From assembly GCF_006494425.1 (NCBI RefSeq), contig NZ_VHIV01000003.1, positions 372,001-436,000 of the forward strand: a stretch of DNA of 64,000 bases, in the 5' to 3' direction. A program made the position numbers and the translations under genes. The notes beneath the pieces were generated by a model. The model saw only the letters and a program-made list of their open reading frames with translations. It ran no database searches and had not been told where the DNA came from. This document shows, in pieces, positions 7,505 to 15,156 of this stretch (the stretch's first letter is position 1; every line of letters begins with the position of its first letter). This stretch comes from Bacillus dicomae (GTDB taxonomy: Bacteria > Bacillota > Bacilli > Bacillales > Bacillaceae_G).

Positions 7505-7621
7505 TTATCCATTCCTTACGAAATACTTACGTTTAAATTTTGATACGTTAAGCTGAGAAAGAATTATGTATGACAATAAAAATGGCATAAAAAATAAGGA
7601 AAGTCCCTTAACTTCCCTCAT
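7505..7621 (-). CDS. Possible small membrane protein, 38 aa
   Basis: An ATG frame preceded by AAGGTG at good spacing encodes a 38-residue peptide: MREVKGLSLFFMPFLLSYI at the start, then a basic tail with KFKRKYF. The single hydrophobic stretch (about residues 8-23) would make a one-pass membrane peptide. It sits in the otherwise empty 7428-7760 gap, 77 bp upstream of the D-peptidase-like gene. I do not recognise a family; support is the ribosome site and composition only. Confidence 0.35.
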   Translation of the reverse strand: MREVKGLSLFFMPFLLSYIILSQLNVSKFKRKYFVRNG

Positions 7622-7686
7622 TTTCATTTCACCTTGTCTTAATCATTTTAAGATAATTCATTCATTGTGTTCGTATTATAATGAAT

Positions 7687-7733
7687 AAAAAAAGAACGTG
7701 TTTTCACTTTTTATGTAAACACGTTCTTTTTTT
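7687..7733. terminator. Strong bidirectional terminator
   Basis: AAAAAAAGAACGTGTTT and AAACACGTTCTTTTTTT are perfect 17-bp arms around a 13-nt loop. It closes the membrane-protein gene at 7761-8267 on the minus strand. Confidence 0.9.
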
Positions 7734-7760
7734 ATTTAAGCAACTAATCTATATTCACCT

Positions 7761-8267
7761 TTACCATCCTGCACTAGCGTTCATACCATTTCCGATAATA
7801 GAAAGTAATAGTGGCCATAATACTGGTGCTAACGTAAGCAGTACATTTAGAAGTATAAGTATTCTATATCTACCGGTAAAATTATGATTTTTACGATTAA
7901 CAAATACGAGACTGACTAATGATATTATGGTCGTTAAAAATAATACTAACATTACAAACCAATACCACACCATTAAACTGAGACTCCATGGTGTTAATAA
8001 CTCATGTATGATACAAAATGAGATTCCTAATACAGCAAAACTAAAGCTAGTCACCGCTGTTTTTATAAGCCATTTATTTATTTTTTTGTCGTATGTAGTT
8101 TTACAATATAAATCTATTAAAGTGAATAAAGATAAATATGCCATGAATACGCCTATCCAAGACAATAACCAGTCTCCGTCCCCTTTAAATAATAAGAATA
8201 GCAGCCAACACATACCTACTGCAGAAAAAACAAAAGAAATAAGTATGCTTTTTAATACCGATTTCAT
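7761..8267 (-). CDS. Unknown integral membrane protein, 168 aa
   Basis: I do not recognise a named family. The protein has four or five hydrophobic stretches: about residues 8-27, 36-55, 68-90, 96-122 and 137-158. Loops are short and basic (KTTYDKKINKWLIK, RKNHNFTGRYR), which is consistent with a small polytopic inner-membrane protein. The ATG at 8265-8267 has only a weak GAGTGTGA upstream. It ends just before the strong terminator and seems to be a single-gene unit. Confidence 0.6.
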   Translation of the reverse strand: MKSVLKSILISFVFSAVGMCWLLFLLFKGDGDWLLSWIGVFMAYLSLFTLIDLYCKTTYDKKINKWLIKTAVTSFSFAVLGISFCIIHELLTPWSLSLMVWYWFVMLVLFLTTIISLVSLVFVNRKNHNFTGRYRILILLNVLLTLAPVLWPLLLSIIGNGMNASAGW

Positions 8268-8461
8268 TACATTTTCACACTCTTAAAAAACTAAAAATTA
8301 AGTATAATTTATAAAAATTAAGTATAGGTTAACATGTAATGAAGTATAAGTAAATAAAGTTAATTTACAGTTAATTTTTTCTTATTTGAAGACGGTTTCA
8401 TTTTTACAACAATTAAGGCTTCAATAAAGCGTAATATATGTATTTCGCCTATTTCTCATGC

Positions 8462-8848
8462 TTACAAATTTATGTCATACAAAATGAGATTCTGGGAACT
8501 TATCTCAACAAATGTTCCTTTCGGATATGGTACTCCCTCAATATCAAGAGTAAATATACTTCGGCCAATTTTAAAATTACAACATCCATGCTCAAAAAAT
8601 GTTTCCACTTCACATACTATAATTGTGGAATTTCTATTTTTTTTAATACAGTATTGCTTTTTGTCAGACTTATTAACATCTTTTCTCCACGCTACTGTAT
8701 CTCGTATTTCTAGCTCGACATAATATTCTCGACCTTCTATTGGAGTTTCTCTATTCCAACTAGCTTTTCCACAACCAAACGCGGAAGAAAAGCTTACTAC
8801 ATTCTGGTCATTATATATTCCTTCATTTTTTATAATTTTAATTTTCAC
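8462..8848 (-). CDS. Unknown protein, 128 aa
   Basis: No family is recognised. It is a soluble, beta-rich looking sequence without signal peptide, containing three cysteines in a loop (IVCEVETFFEHGCCNF) and an earlier FGCGKASW. The start is placed at the GTG at 8846-8848 because AGAGGTG lies six bases before it; an in-frame GTG nine bases upstream has no ribosome site. It stands alone on the minus strand between two other small genes. Confidence 0.6.
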   Translation of the reverse strand: MKIKIIKNEGIYNDQNVVSFSSAFGCGKASWNRETPIEGREYYVELEIRDTVAWRKDVNKSDKKQYCIKKNRNSTIIVCEVETFFEHGCCNFKIGRSIFTLDIEGVPYPKGTFVEISSQNLILYDINL

Positions 8849-9025
8849 AGATTTCACCTCTGAATTGGAACTTTAACAAAACTCTTTATTAGCTCGTAAT
8901 CTCATATTTCTTCATGTTAATGATGTATTTGTTGTACCCCACATTACTCAGTGATGTAGGCTGCTCTCCATTCCTTAAAACAGCAGTATGTATTTGACGA
9001 TTTTCATGCTAACTTCTCCTTTCTA

Positions 9026-9553
9026 CTACTGTATATAATCTTTTAAAGCCCATATTTCTTCTCTATTGTAATTAACCATTGCCAAGAAATACTCTTCAAA
9101 ATTCTTAAATCTATCTATTTCTTCTCCTGCAAACCAAATGATCTCACCTGGTCTAGATGAATTTGGTAAACATAAAACAAATAAGTCCTTATCAAATTCA
9201 GATACCGCTATTGGTAATAAATCCTCTCTTACAACACCACTTTCTTTTAAAACATCGTCATCAATAACTGTTAATAACATTTGAGCGTACTCCATCATAG
9301 TTGATTTCTTAAGTTGTTCTATACCAAATAAGTCCACAGCTTGATAAAATCCTTTCCAACCATTAGCATGTTTTAGAAAATCTCTATATTTTAAATCAAG
9401 TTTATAACCACATTCTTGTTCAAAAGCATACAAATACTCTTCACTGGCTCCTACTTCAGGAAGGTGATGTGGCCATATTCGCTCGACATCTTGCTTCATT
9501 AACTCTTGCTTCACTAAAACTAAAGTTGTTATCCTATCTTTCCAGTTAATCAT
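9026..9553 (-). CDS. SMI1/KNR4 (SUKH) family protein
   Basis: A 175-residue single-domain protein with the SUKH fold signature. Family-typical blocks are the helix YLYAFEQECGYKLDLKYRDFLKHANGWKGF and then VDLFGIEQL, LLPIAVSEFDKDLFVL and GEIIWFAGEEIDRFKNFEEYFLAM. SUKH proteins often act as immunity partners of contact-dependent or polymorphic toxins, but stand-alone copies of unknown role are common in the B. cereus group. No toxin gene is adjacent here, so this may be an orphan immunity gene. GGAGGG precedes the ATG. Confidence 0.8.
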   Translation of the reverse strand: MINWKDRITTLVLVKQELMKQDVERIWPHHLPEVGASEEYLYAFEQECGYKLDLKYRDFLKHANGWKGFYQAVDLFGIEQLKKSTMMEYAQMLLTVIDDDVLKESGVVREDLLPIAVSEFDKDLFVLCLPNSSRPGEIIWFAGEEIDRFKNFEEYFLAMVNYNREEIWALKDYIQ

Positions 9554-9789
9554 CTTTTAGCCCTCCGCTATAAATTTAAATTCAGTAGGTTTACCTATTA
9601 GTTATCTATTAGCCCGTACATCAAAATTCAACCAACTATGAGGATTCAGTTTTCCATCTAAATTGTATTAAACGTAAGACAAATTTCTTTGTCATAATTA
9701 TTTATTTTATCATTAATTTCTATTACAAAAGATAAAAAAACCATCATTGTTCCAACATAACTATGTCGAGAATAGATTCCACTTATACA

Positions 9790-9829
9790 AAAAAGATGAC
9801 CCCAGCAACACGCTAAAGTCATCTTTTTC
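9790..9829 (-). terminator. Terminator of the MarR-nitroreductase-monooxygenase operon
   Basis: AAAGATGAC and GTCATCTTT pair around a 17-nt loop, with T-runs on both strands. It lies just beyond the stop codon of the monooxygenase gene. Confidence 0.85.
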
Positions 9830-9836
9830 TACCTCA

Positions 9837-10130
9837 TTATTTTACTAACTCTCCATTATAAGCTTTTATATCAAGAGGAGCAGTTAAAAACTGTTTTACT
9901 TTACTCACGAAAGATGTGAAGTGTTCACTCTTATTATGATTCGCAACTGCTGCTTCATCTTTCCATACTTCTACCATCGTATAAACATTTTCTTTTTCTG
10001 TATCCTTATATAAGTCATAAGAAATATTTCCACTTTCTTCTCTTGAACCATGAAGTAGTGGCTGAATTTCTTCTAAAAATAATTGTCGTTTCGCTGGATC
10101 TACTTGAAATGTTGCGTGAATAATAATCAT
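9837..10130 (-). CDS. Antibiotic biosynthesis monooxygenase (ABM) domain protein
   Basis: A 97-residue ferredoxin-like alpha/beta protein with the ABM domain: MIIIHATFQVDPAKRQLFLEEIQPLL at the start, GNISYDLYKDTEKENVYTMVEVWKDEAAVANHNKSEHF in the centre. Family members are cofactor-free quinol oxygenases such as YgiN. The ATG at 10128-10130 follows AGAGGGG; the longer frame begins inside that ribosome site. It is the last gene of a three-gene unit with MarR and nitroreductase genes, which suggests quinone or electrophile handling. Confidence 0.85.
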   Translation of the reverse strand: MIIIHATFQVDPAKRQLFLEEIQPLLHGSREESGNISYDLYKDTEKENVYTMVEVWKDEAAVANHNKSEHFTSFVSKVKQFLTAPLDIKAYNGELVK

Positions 10131-10169
10131 GGTGTTTCCCCTCTCATATTTCACTTATTTCTTTTGAAA

Positions 10170-10808
10170 TTACTTCCACTCAGCAACTTTTTCAACTGGA
10201 AGACGTACTGATTGGTAACCACTATCAGCAGCTTTTCCGATTGAAATTAACATAACTGGTACGTAACGTTCTTTATCTAGTCCAAATGCTTCTGCGATTT
10301 GGTCTTTTTCAAATCCACCAATCGGACAAGTATCGTAACCGTGAGCACGAGCTGCTAGCATAAATTGCATTGCTACAAGACCACCGTCAATAAGTACAGT
10401 ATCTTTCATTACTTCTGGTGTAACCATTGAGAAGTAAGCTGAAAGTTTTTTCATTTGGTCTTCTTTTACTTCTGCCGGCATGAAACCGCGCTCTACTGCT
10501 GTACCATAAATTTCTTCTGCGTTATCAAAGTTGTTTAAGTCACCAAATACAGCGATCATTGCTGAAGATGTTTCTACTTGAGATTGATTGAATTTCGCAA
10601 GTGGTGCAAGTGTTGCTTTTGCTTCGTCACTTTCAATCACAAGGAATCTCCATGGTTGCATGTTTACTGAAGATGGTGCAAGTGTTGCTTCTGTAAGAAT
10701 TTCTGTCATTTCTTCTTTACTAATTTTCACCGATGTATCGTATTTACGGATTGAACTGCGTCCTGTTAAAATTTCGTTAAAGTCATTTGTTTTTACTGAG
10801 TTAGTCAT
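10170..10808 (-). CDS. Nitroreductase family FMN oxidoreductase
   Basis: A 212-residue protein with the nitroreductase fold. Visible motifs are the FMN phosphate loop RSSIRKYD near residue 17, ATLAPSSVNMQPWRFLV near 41-57, and the C-terminal GYDTCPIGGFEKDQIAEAFGL. It would use NAD(P)H to reduce quinones or nitro compounds in the cytoplasm. B. subtilis YodC and MhqN are of the same class and respond to quinones. It starts 18 bp after the MarR gene, with GGGAG at the start codon, and precedes the ABM gene by 39 bp. Confidence 0.9.
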   Translation of the reverse strand: MTNSVKTNDFNEILTGRSSIRKYDTSVKISKEEMTEILTEATLAPSSVNMQPWRFLVIESDEAKATLAPLAKFNQSQVETSSAMIAVFGDLNNFDNAEEIYGTAVERGFMPAEVKEDQMKKLSAYFSMVTPEVMKDTVLIDGGLVAMQFMLAARAHGYDTCPIGGFEKDQIAEAFGLDKERYVPVMLISIGKAADSGYQSVRLPVEKVAEWK

Positions 10809-10826
10809 AGTTGTATTCTCCCTTTT

Positions 10827-11255
10827 TTAAAGTTCTTTTATATTTTCTTGAATGTGAATTAACATATTTAAAAGATTATCGCGTTCTTCTTCACTTAATC
10901 CTTTAAATGCAGATGCTGCAAAACGTTCTTTTTCCTCTTGAAACGCCTGAATTTTATTTCGTCCCTCTTCAGTTAGAGAAACTAACGTAATTCTGTTATC
11001 ATCTGGATTTTTACGTCTTACAATCATTTCATTAGCCTCAAGCTGCTTTAAATGCCTCGTAATCGCCGCATTATCAATATTCACTTCTTGCTGAAGTGCT
11101 TTTTGACTAATTTCACCTACTTCAAATAATTGAAGTATAAGCTCTAATCGAGACTGGCTCATACCCGTACACCCTTCAAATTTCGAACTTACTTCTTTAT
11201 TTAGAAAGTGTAATTTATATAAAATAATCGCTTCTTTTGAGCATGAACTTGTCAA
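10827..11255 (-). CDS. MarR family regulator of the nitroreductase operon
   Basis: A 142-residue MarR protein. The winged helix covers about residues 35-105 (EISQKALQQEVNIDNAAITRHLKQLEANEMIVRRKNPDDNRITLVSLTEEG). The start is TTG at 11253-11255, six bases after AAGGAGGGG. One cysteine near the N-terminus (SSCSKE) and one at the CTGM segment could be redox sensors, as known for quinone-responsive MarR/DUF24 proteins, but that is inference. It heads the operon with the nitroreductase and ABM genes, and two palindromes lie upstream. Confidence 0.88.
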   Translation of the reverse strand: MTSSCSKEAIILYKLHFLNKEVSSKFEGCTGMSQSRLELILQLFEVGEISQKALQQEVNIDNAAITRHLKQLEANEMIVRRKNPDDNRITLVSLTEEGRNKIQAFQEEKERFAASAFKGLSEEERDNLLNMLIHIQENIKEL

Positions 11256-11288
11256 ATTACCCCTCCTTTACAATCAAAACAAGAATGT

Positions 11289-11315
11289 TTGATGTATCAA
11301 TAGTTGATATGTCAA
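11289..11315. promoter_or_regulatory. Two tandem operator palindromes
   Basis: TTGATGTATCAA (11289-11300) and TTGATATGTCAA (11304-11315) are near-identical 12-bp dyads with centres 15 bp apart. They lie 34-60 bp upstream of the MarR start codon, overlapping a TTGACA -35-like sequence on the minus strand. This is a typical layout for autorepression by a MarR dimer. Confidence 0.7.
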
Positions 11316-11393
11316 TTAATATAATCTATATCGATTTAGAATGCAAGCTTTTTGTTTTCATTTTTATTTTTCCAAATTAAGGCGCTTTGTCGC

Positions 11394-11422
11394 GTTACAA
11401 AAAATGTAAATCACATTATAAT
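11394..11422 (+). promoter_or_regulatory. Promoter of the TetM-like gene
   Basis: GTTACA, a 17-bp spacer and a perfect TATAAT -10. Transcription would begin near 11429, about 90 bases before the TetM-like start codon, and would include the upstream ORF. Confidence 0.6.
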
Positions 11423-11455
11423 AGTAATAATTTAAATGACTGGAGAGTGATTGTA

Positions 11456-11581
11456 ATGCGGCAATACACAAATAGAAATGAGGAAATAAAAATGGAAAAT
11501 GAAATGAGGATATTCACAAATGACAACAATAAATATAGGGATTGTCGCACACGTGGACGCTGGCAAGACGAGTTTGACTGA
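11456..11581 (+). CDS. Upstream ORF overlapping the TetM-like start, 41 aa
   Basis: An ATG behind CTGGAGAG opens a 41-codon frame (MRQYTNRNEEIKMENE at its start) that overlaps the first 62 bases of the TetM-like gene in another frame. It is the first start codon on the transcript and has a better ribosome site than the tet gene. It may couple or regulate translation of the resistance gene. Whether the peptide itself matters is unknown. Confidence 0.4.
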   Translation: MRQYTNRNEEIKMENEMRIFTNDNNKYRDCRTRGRWQDEFD

Positions 11582-13463
11582 GCGTATCCTTTATGAAACG
11601 AATGTGATTAAAGAAATTGGCCGAGTTGATAGTGGAAGCACGCAAACTGACTCAATGGAATTAGAAAGACAGCGCGGAATTACGATTAAAGCATCTGTCG
11701 TGTCTTTCTTTATTGATGATATAAAAGTAAATGTCATTGATACACCTGGACACGCCGATTTTATCGCTGAAGTGGAGCGATCATTCCGCGTTTTAGACGG
11801 TGCGATTTTAGTTATTTCTGCCGTTGAAGGTGTGCAAGCACAAACGAAGATTTTAATGCGGACATTACAGAAACTAAACATACCGACTATACTATTTGTT
11901 AATAAAATAGACCGTAGTGGCGCAAATACTGAAAAAGTTGTAACACAAATAAAAAAGATTCTTTCAAATGAAGCGTTCCCCTTCTACTCTGCCCTAAATG
12001 AAGGAACGAAAGAAGCTCGTATTATTGAATATAAATCATATGACGATTGTATAGAACGATTAGCACCTTATAATGAATCATTACTTGAGTCATATCTAAA
12101 TAACGAAATCGTAACGGACACACTATTAAGAGAAGAACTCATTAAACAAATAGCACAAGCAAATGTGTATCCAATCTTTTTCGGTTCAGCAATAACAGGT
12201 ATAGGAGTAACTGAACTACTTGAAAAACTTCCGGCCCTCATTCCAGCTCATACATCGGCACAAGATGAAACTTTATCCAGTGTTGTTTTTAAAATAGAGC
12301 GTGAACTTTCTGGGGAAAAGATTGCATATGTAAGAGTTTTTTCTGGTAACTTACACGTTAGAAAATATGTTGATATACAGCGCGATGAGTCTCTTCCACA
12401 TAAAGAAAAGATTAAAAAAATATGCATGTTTCATAATGGAGATGCTGTTCAAACTTCTACAGTTCCTAGCGGAGAATTTTGCAAAGTGTGGGGACTGAAT
12501 GACATTAAAATTGGTGATATTATCGGTGAACGGACTGATTATATAAAAGACATTCACTTTGTCGAACCAAAAATGGAAGCTGCCATCGATGCAGTACCTA
12601 AAGAACGAATTCATGATTTATACGCTGCACTTATGGAACTATGTGAAGAAGATCCACTCATTAAAGTATGGAAAGATGCTGTTCATAATGAACTATATAT
12701 TCGCCTTTTTGGTGAAGTACAAAAAGAAGTAATTGAAACGACTCTTTTTGAGAAATATAATTTGCAGGTTACTTTTTCAAATACGCGAGTTGTCTGTATT
12801 GAGAAACCAAGTGGCATTGGGAATTCCGTTGAAGTAATGGGTGAAAAAACAAATCCATTTTACGCAACAGTCGGATTCAAAGTTGAGTACGGTGAACTTA
12901 ATTCTGGCATAACATATAAGTTAGGTGTTGAACTCGGATCTTTACCTTTAGCATTTCATAAAGCAATTGAAGATACTGTATTCCAAACGTTAAAACAAGG
13001 TTTATACGGATGGGAAGTTACGGATATTATCGTCACGTTAACACATACTGGCTATGCTAGTCCTGTTACAACAGCGAGTGACTTTAGAAATTTGACACCA
13101 CTCGTTTTAATGGATGCTTTAAAGCAAGCTGAAACATATGTATATGAACCAGTAAATGAGTTTGAATTAACTGTACCAGAGCATGCAATTAGTACTGCAA
13201 TGTATAAGCTCGCTGCCCTTCCAGCAACTTTTGCAGAGCCTATATTCAATAATGATTCTTACCAGTTAACAGGATCTTTACCTGTCGCGAAAACAGAGAA
13301 TTTTAAACGAATGCTCCATTCATTTACAGAAGGAGAAGGTATATTTACAACGAAGCCATCTGGTTACACAAAACTGAAGGCTCCCTTCCCTACTCGAAAA
13401 CGTGTTGATTATAATCCGCTGAATCGTAAGGATTATTTACTTCATGTTTTGAAGGCTTATTAG
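11520..13463 (+). CDS. TetM/TetO-like tetracycline resistance ribosomal protection protein
   Basis: A 647-residue translational GTPase, the usual length of Tet(M)-type proteins (about 640). GTP-binding motifs are clear: AHVDAGKT (G1), RGITI (G2), DTPGH (G3) and NKID (G4). The EF-G-like domains follow, including SGIGNSVEVMGE, LGVELGSLPLAF and a C-terminal domain ending near TRKRVDYNPLNRKDY. Such proteins remove tetracycline from the ribosome. This is a divergent chromosomal type; resistance is not proven by sequence. The ATG is preceded by ATGAGGAT, and an upstream ORF overlaps the start. Confidence 0.88.
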   Translation: MTTINIGIVAHVDAGKTSLTERILYETNVIKEIGRVDSGSTQTDSMELERQRGITIKASVVSFFIDDIKVNVIDTPGHADFIAEVERSFRVLDGAILVISAVEGVQAQTKILMRTLQKLNIPTILFVNKIDRSGANTEKVVTQIKKILSNEAFPFYSALNEGTKEARIIEYKSYDDCIERLAPYNESLLESYLNNEIVTDTLLREELIKQIAQANVYPIFFGSAITGIGVTELLEKLPALIPAHTSAQDETLSSVVFKIERELSGEKIAYVRVFSGNLHVRKYVDIQRDESLPHKEKIKKICMFHNGDAVQTSTVPSGEFCKVWGLNDIKIGDIIGERTDYIKDIHFVEPKMEAAIDAVPKERIHDLYAALMELCEEDPLIKVWKDAVHNELYIRLFGEVQKEVIETTLFEKYNLQVTFSNTRVVCIEKPSGIGNSVEVMGEKTNPFYATVGFKVEYGELNSGITYKLGVELGSLPLAFHKAIEDTVFQTLKQGLYGWEVTDIIVTLTHTGYASPVTTASDFRNLTPLVLMDALKQAETYVYEPVNEFELTVPEHAISTAMYKLAALPATFAEPIFNNDSYQLTGSLPVAKTENFKRMLHSFTEGEGIFTTKPSGYTKLKAPFPTRKRVDYNPLNRKDYLLHVLKAY

Positions 13464-13480
13464 AACATATTAATAACAAA

Positions 13481-13515
13481 AAACGTCCACTAGTATGAAA
13501 TGTGGGCGCTTTTTG
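13481..13515 (+). terminator. Terminator of the TetM-like gene
   Basis: CGTCCAC and GTGGGCG pair (one G-U) around an 11-nt loop and are followed by CTTTTTG. Confidence 0.75.
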
Positions 13516-13528
13516 TTTGCAAATCATA

Positions 13529-14641
13529 TTATGGTAACGCTGGCTCAAACTCTCCAGTAATTGTTTGATATCCATTATTGTTCTCATATTCCTGCTTTCG
13601 CTCTAACCCGAATTTCTCTAAGATAGGAAGATCATTTGTTGAAAATATATAACTACTTTCTAGTGCAACGTGTTCGTGCCATGCCCAGTTTGGTACGACA
13701 AAGAAATCTCCTTTAGACCAGTCGAAGCGAACACCATTAATTATCGTATATCCTGATCCTTCATGCACATGATAGATTGATGCATGTGTATGGCGATGCG
13801 CTTTTCCTTTGAATCCCTTCGGCAATTTTTGCATCCAAGCTGCAATCGTTGGACACGCCGTTTCACCATTTGATGGATTTATATATTCAACCGCATAACC
13901 ATCGTATGCATCTGGTTCAAAATGACTTAATCCGTTAAGCGCTGCTTCCGTCCCTGCCCATTTATAAGAACTAAGTGGAGCTTTCTTTGCATATCGGTCC
14001 GAAACCGGTCGAACCATTCCACCTTCATAGCGCTGAGAAGTATAATTGTCTGGCACATTAGGCTGTTCAATTTTTTCTGGATATGGCTCAAAAAACGTAC
14101 CGCCAAGATAATAAATGGTCGGAATATCAAGGCAATCCATCCAAATCATCGGTTTGTCACCTGTATGACCATGTCCATGCCACAGTCCATTTGGAGTTGT
14201 TAAGAAGTCGCCCCGATCCATAAAAATACGCTCTCCTTGCACAATTGAGTAAGCCCCTTCTCCTTCCATTACGAAACGTAATGCATTTTGAACGTGCCGA
14301 TGTGAAGGAGCAGTTTCTCCAGGTTGTATTAATTGAACTGCTGCATATAACGTTTGAGTAGTCGATGCCCACCCCCAAGGTTTTCTATAATTAAGTCCTG
14401 GATTTTGTAAGTAGATGGCTCGGCGTTCTCCCCCTCGGTCTGGTGTAAATATTTGCGTCGCTTCCGTTAACTTTTTTTGGAGCAATTCAGATTTCCAAAG
14501 GTATGCTTGTGCATGTGGTTCTGGTGTATGTTTCATTAAATCTGGGATTGCGTTCCATAGCGGGCCAAGATGGTATTGTTCGATATCACGATTGAAATCT
14601 TGTACAAGGTCACTTTCAAAAAAAGCATTTTTTTCCGCCAT
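13529..14641 (-). CDS. Gentisate 1,2-dioxygenase
   Basis: A 370-residue bicupin. The N-terminal cupin has QPGETAPSHRHVQNALRFVMEG, the iron-binding HRH...E pattern, near residues 105-125; the second cupin has GFKGKAHRHTHASIYHVHEGSGYT near 290. This is the gentisate dioxygenase arrangement and length. It opens the ring of gentisate (2,5-dihydroxybenzoate) to maleylpyruvate in the cytoplasm, using Fe(II) and oxygen. It is the last gene of a minus-strand unit that also carries the DinB-fold, FAH-fold and FAD hydroxylase genes, and AAAGGAGG precedes its ATG. 1-Hydroxy-2-naphthoate dioxygenase is a less likely alternative. Confidence 0.85.
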   Translation of the reverse strand: MAEKNAFFESDLVQDFNRDIEQYHLGPLWNAIPDLMKHTPEPHAQAYLWKSELLQKKLTEATQIFTPDRGGERRAIYLQNPGLNYRKPWGWASTTQTLYAAVQLIQPGETAPSHRHVQNALRFVMEGEGAYSIVQGERIFMDRGDFLTTPNGLWHGHGHTGDKPMIWMDCLDIPTIYYLGGTFFEPYPEKIEQPNVPDNYTSQRYEGGMVRPVSDRYAKKAPLSSYKWAGTEAALNGLSHFEPDAYDGYAVEYINPSNGETACPTIAAWMQKLPKGFKGKAHRHTHASIYHVHEGSGYTIINGVRFDWSKGDFFVVPNWAWHEHVALESSYIFSTNDLPILEKFGLERKQEYENNNGYQTITGEFEPALP

Positions 14642-14655
14642 TTTATTTGCCTCCT

Positions 14656-15156
14656 TTATCGTTCATTAAACTTACATAAATTCCGCTCGATTTGTTTATA
14701 ATGCTTTTCTGTATGTTCTACGATGAGGTGATTCACAATAAAATCAATCGACTTATTGGTAAAACGAGGATTACGACTTGGAGCTTGAATTTGCAACTCT
14801 TCGTCAGTTAATGTGTTCAATACATTTTCTATAGTAATTGGGATATTAGAGAGCTGCTCAATGACTTCTTCTACAGATTTTTCATTTATATTTTCTTCTG
14901 AAACTGCTTGTAGACGCACTTCATCTGTTAAACCGCGGCCCCATAAGTTTTCATTGTTTAATTTTATATTGTTTATTTCCTTCGCCCAATACGGAATAGC
15001 TTCCGCTACATGTGTAATGATCTGCATAATTGACCAATCATCTTCTGAAGGCTTCCAGTAGATGATTTGCTCTGGTAAAGGCTTAACAATCGTTTTTATC
15101 TTATTTATTGATTCATGAATAGACTCGGCCGCGTGGACTTGTAAGTTTTTCGTCAT
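14656..15156 (-). CDS. DinB-fold protein, candidate maleylpyruvate isomerase
   Basis: A 166-residue four-helix-bundle protein of the DinB/YfiT class. Possible metal ligands are His in MQIITHVAEAIPYW (near residue 49) and the pair in FIVNHLIVEHTEKHYKQIERN (near 142-151). Members are thiol-dependent transferases or isomerases; the actinobacterial maleylpyruvate isomerase that uses mycothiol belongs to the same superfamily. Its ATGA overlaps the stop of the FAH-fold gene and gentisate dioxygenase follows after 14 bp, so the missing step maleylpyruvate to fumarylpyruvate is the natural guess. The thiol in Bacillus would be bacillithiol. Confidence 0.6.
   Translation of the reverse strand: MTKNLQVHAAESIHESINKIKTIVKPLPEQIIYWKPSEDDWSIMQIITHVAEAIPYWAKEINNIKLNNENLWGRGLTDEVRLQAVSEENINEKSVEEVIEQLSNIPITIENVLNTLTDEELQIQAPSRNPRFTNKSIDFIVNHLIVEHTEKHYKQIERNLCKFNER

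Noticed and set aside
7597-7620. GGAAGT/ACTTTCC hairpin with T-run on the minus strand
   Set aside because: It falls at the start of the possible small gene 7505-7621 and no gene upstream needs a second terminator after the strong one at 7687-7733.
8472-8723. Plus-strand frame opposite the 128-residue unknown protein
   Set aside because: No ribosome site; the minus-strand frame has AGAGGTG and a GTG start at proper spacing.
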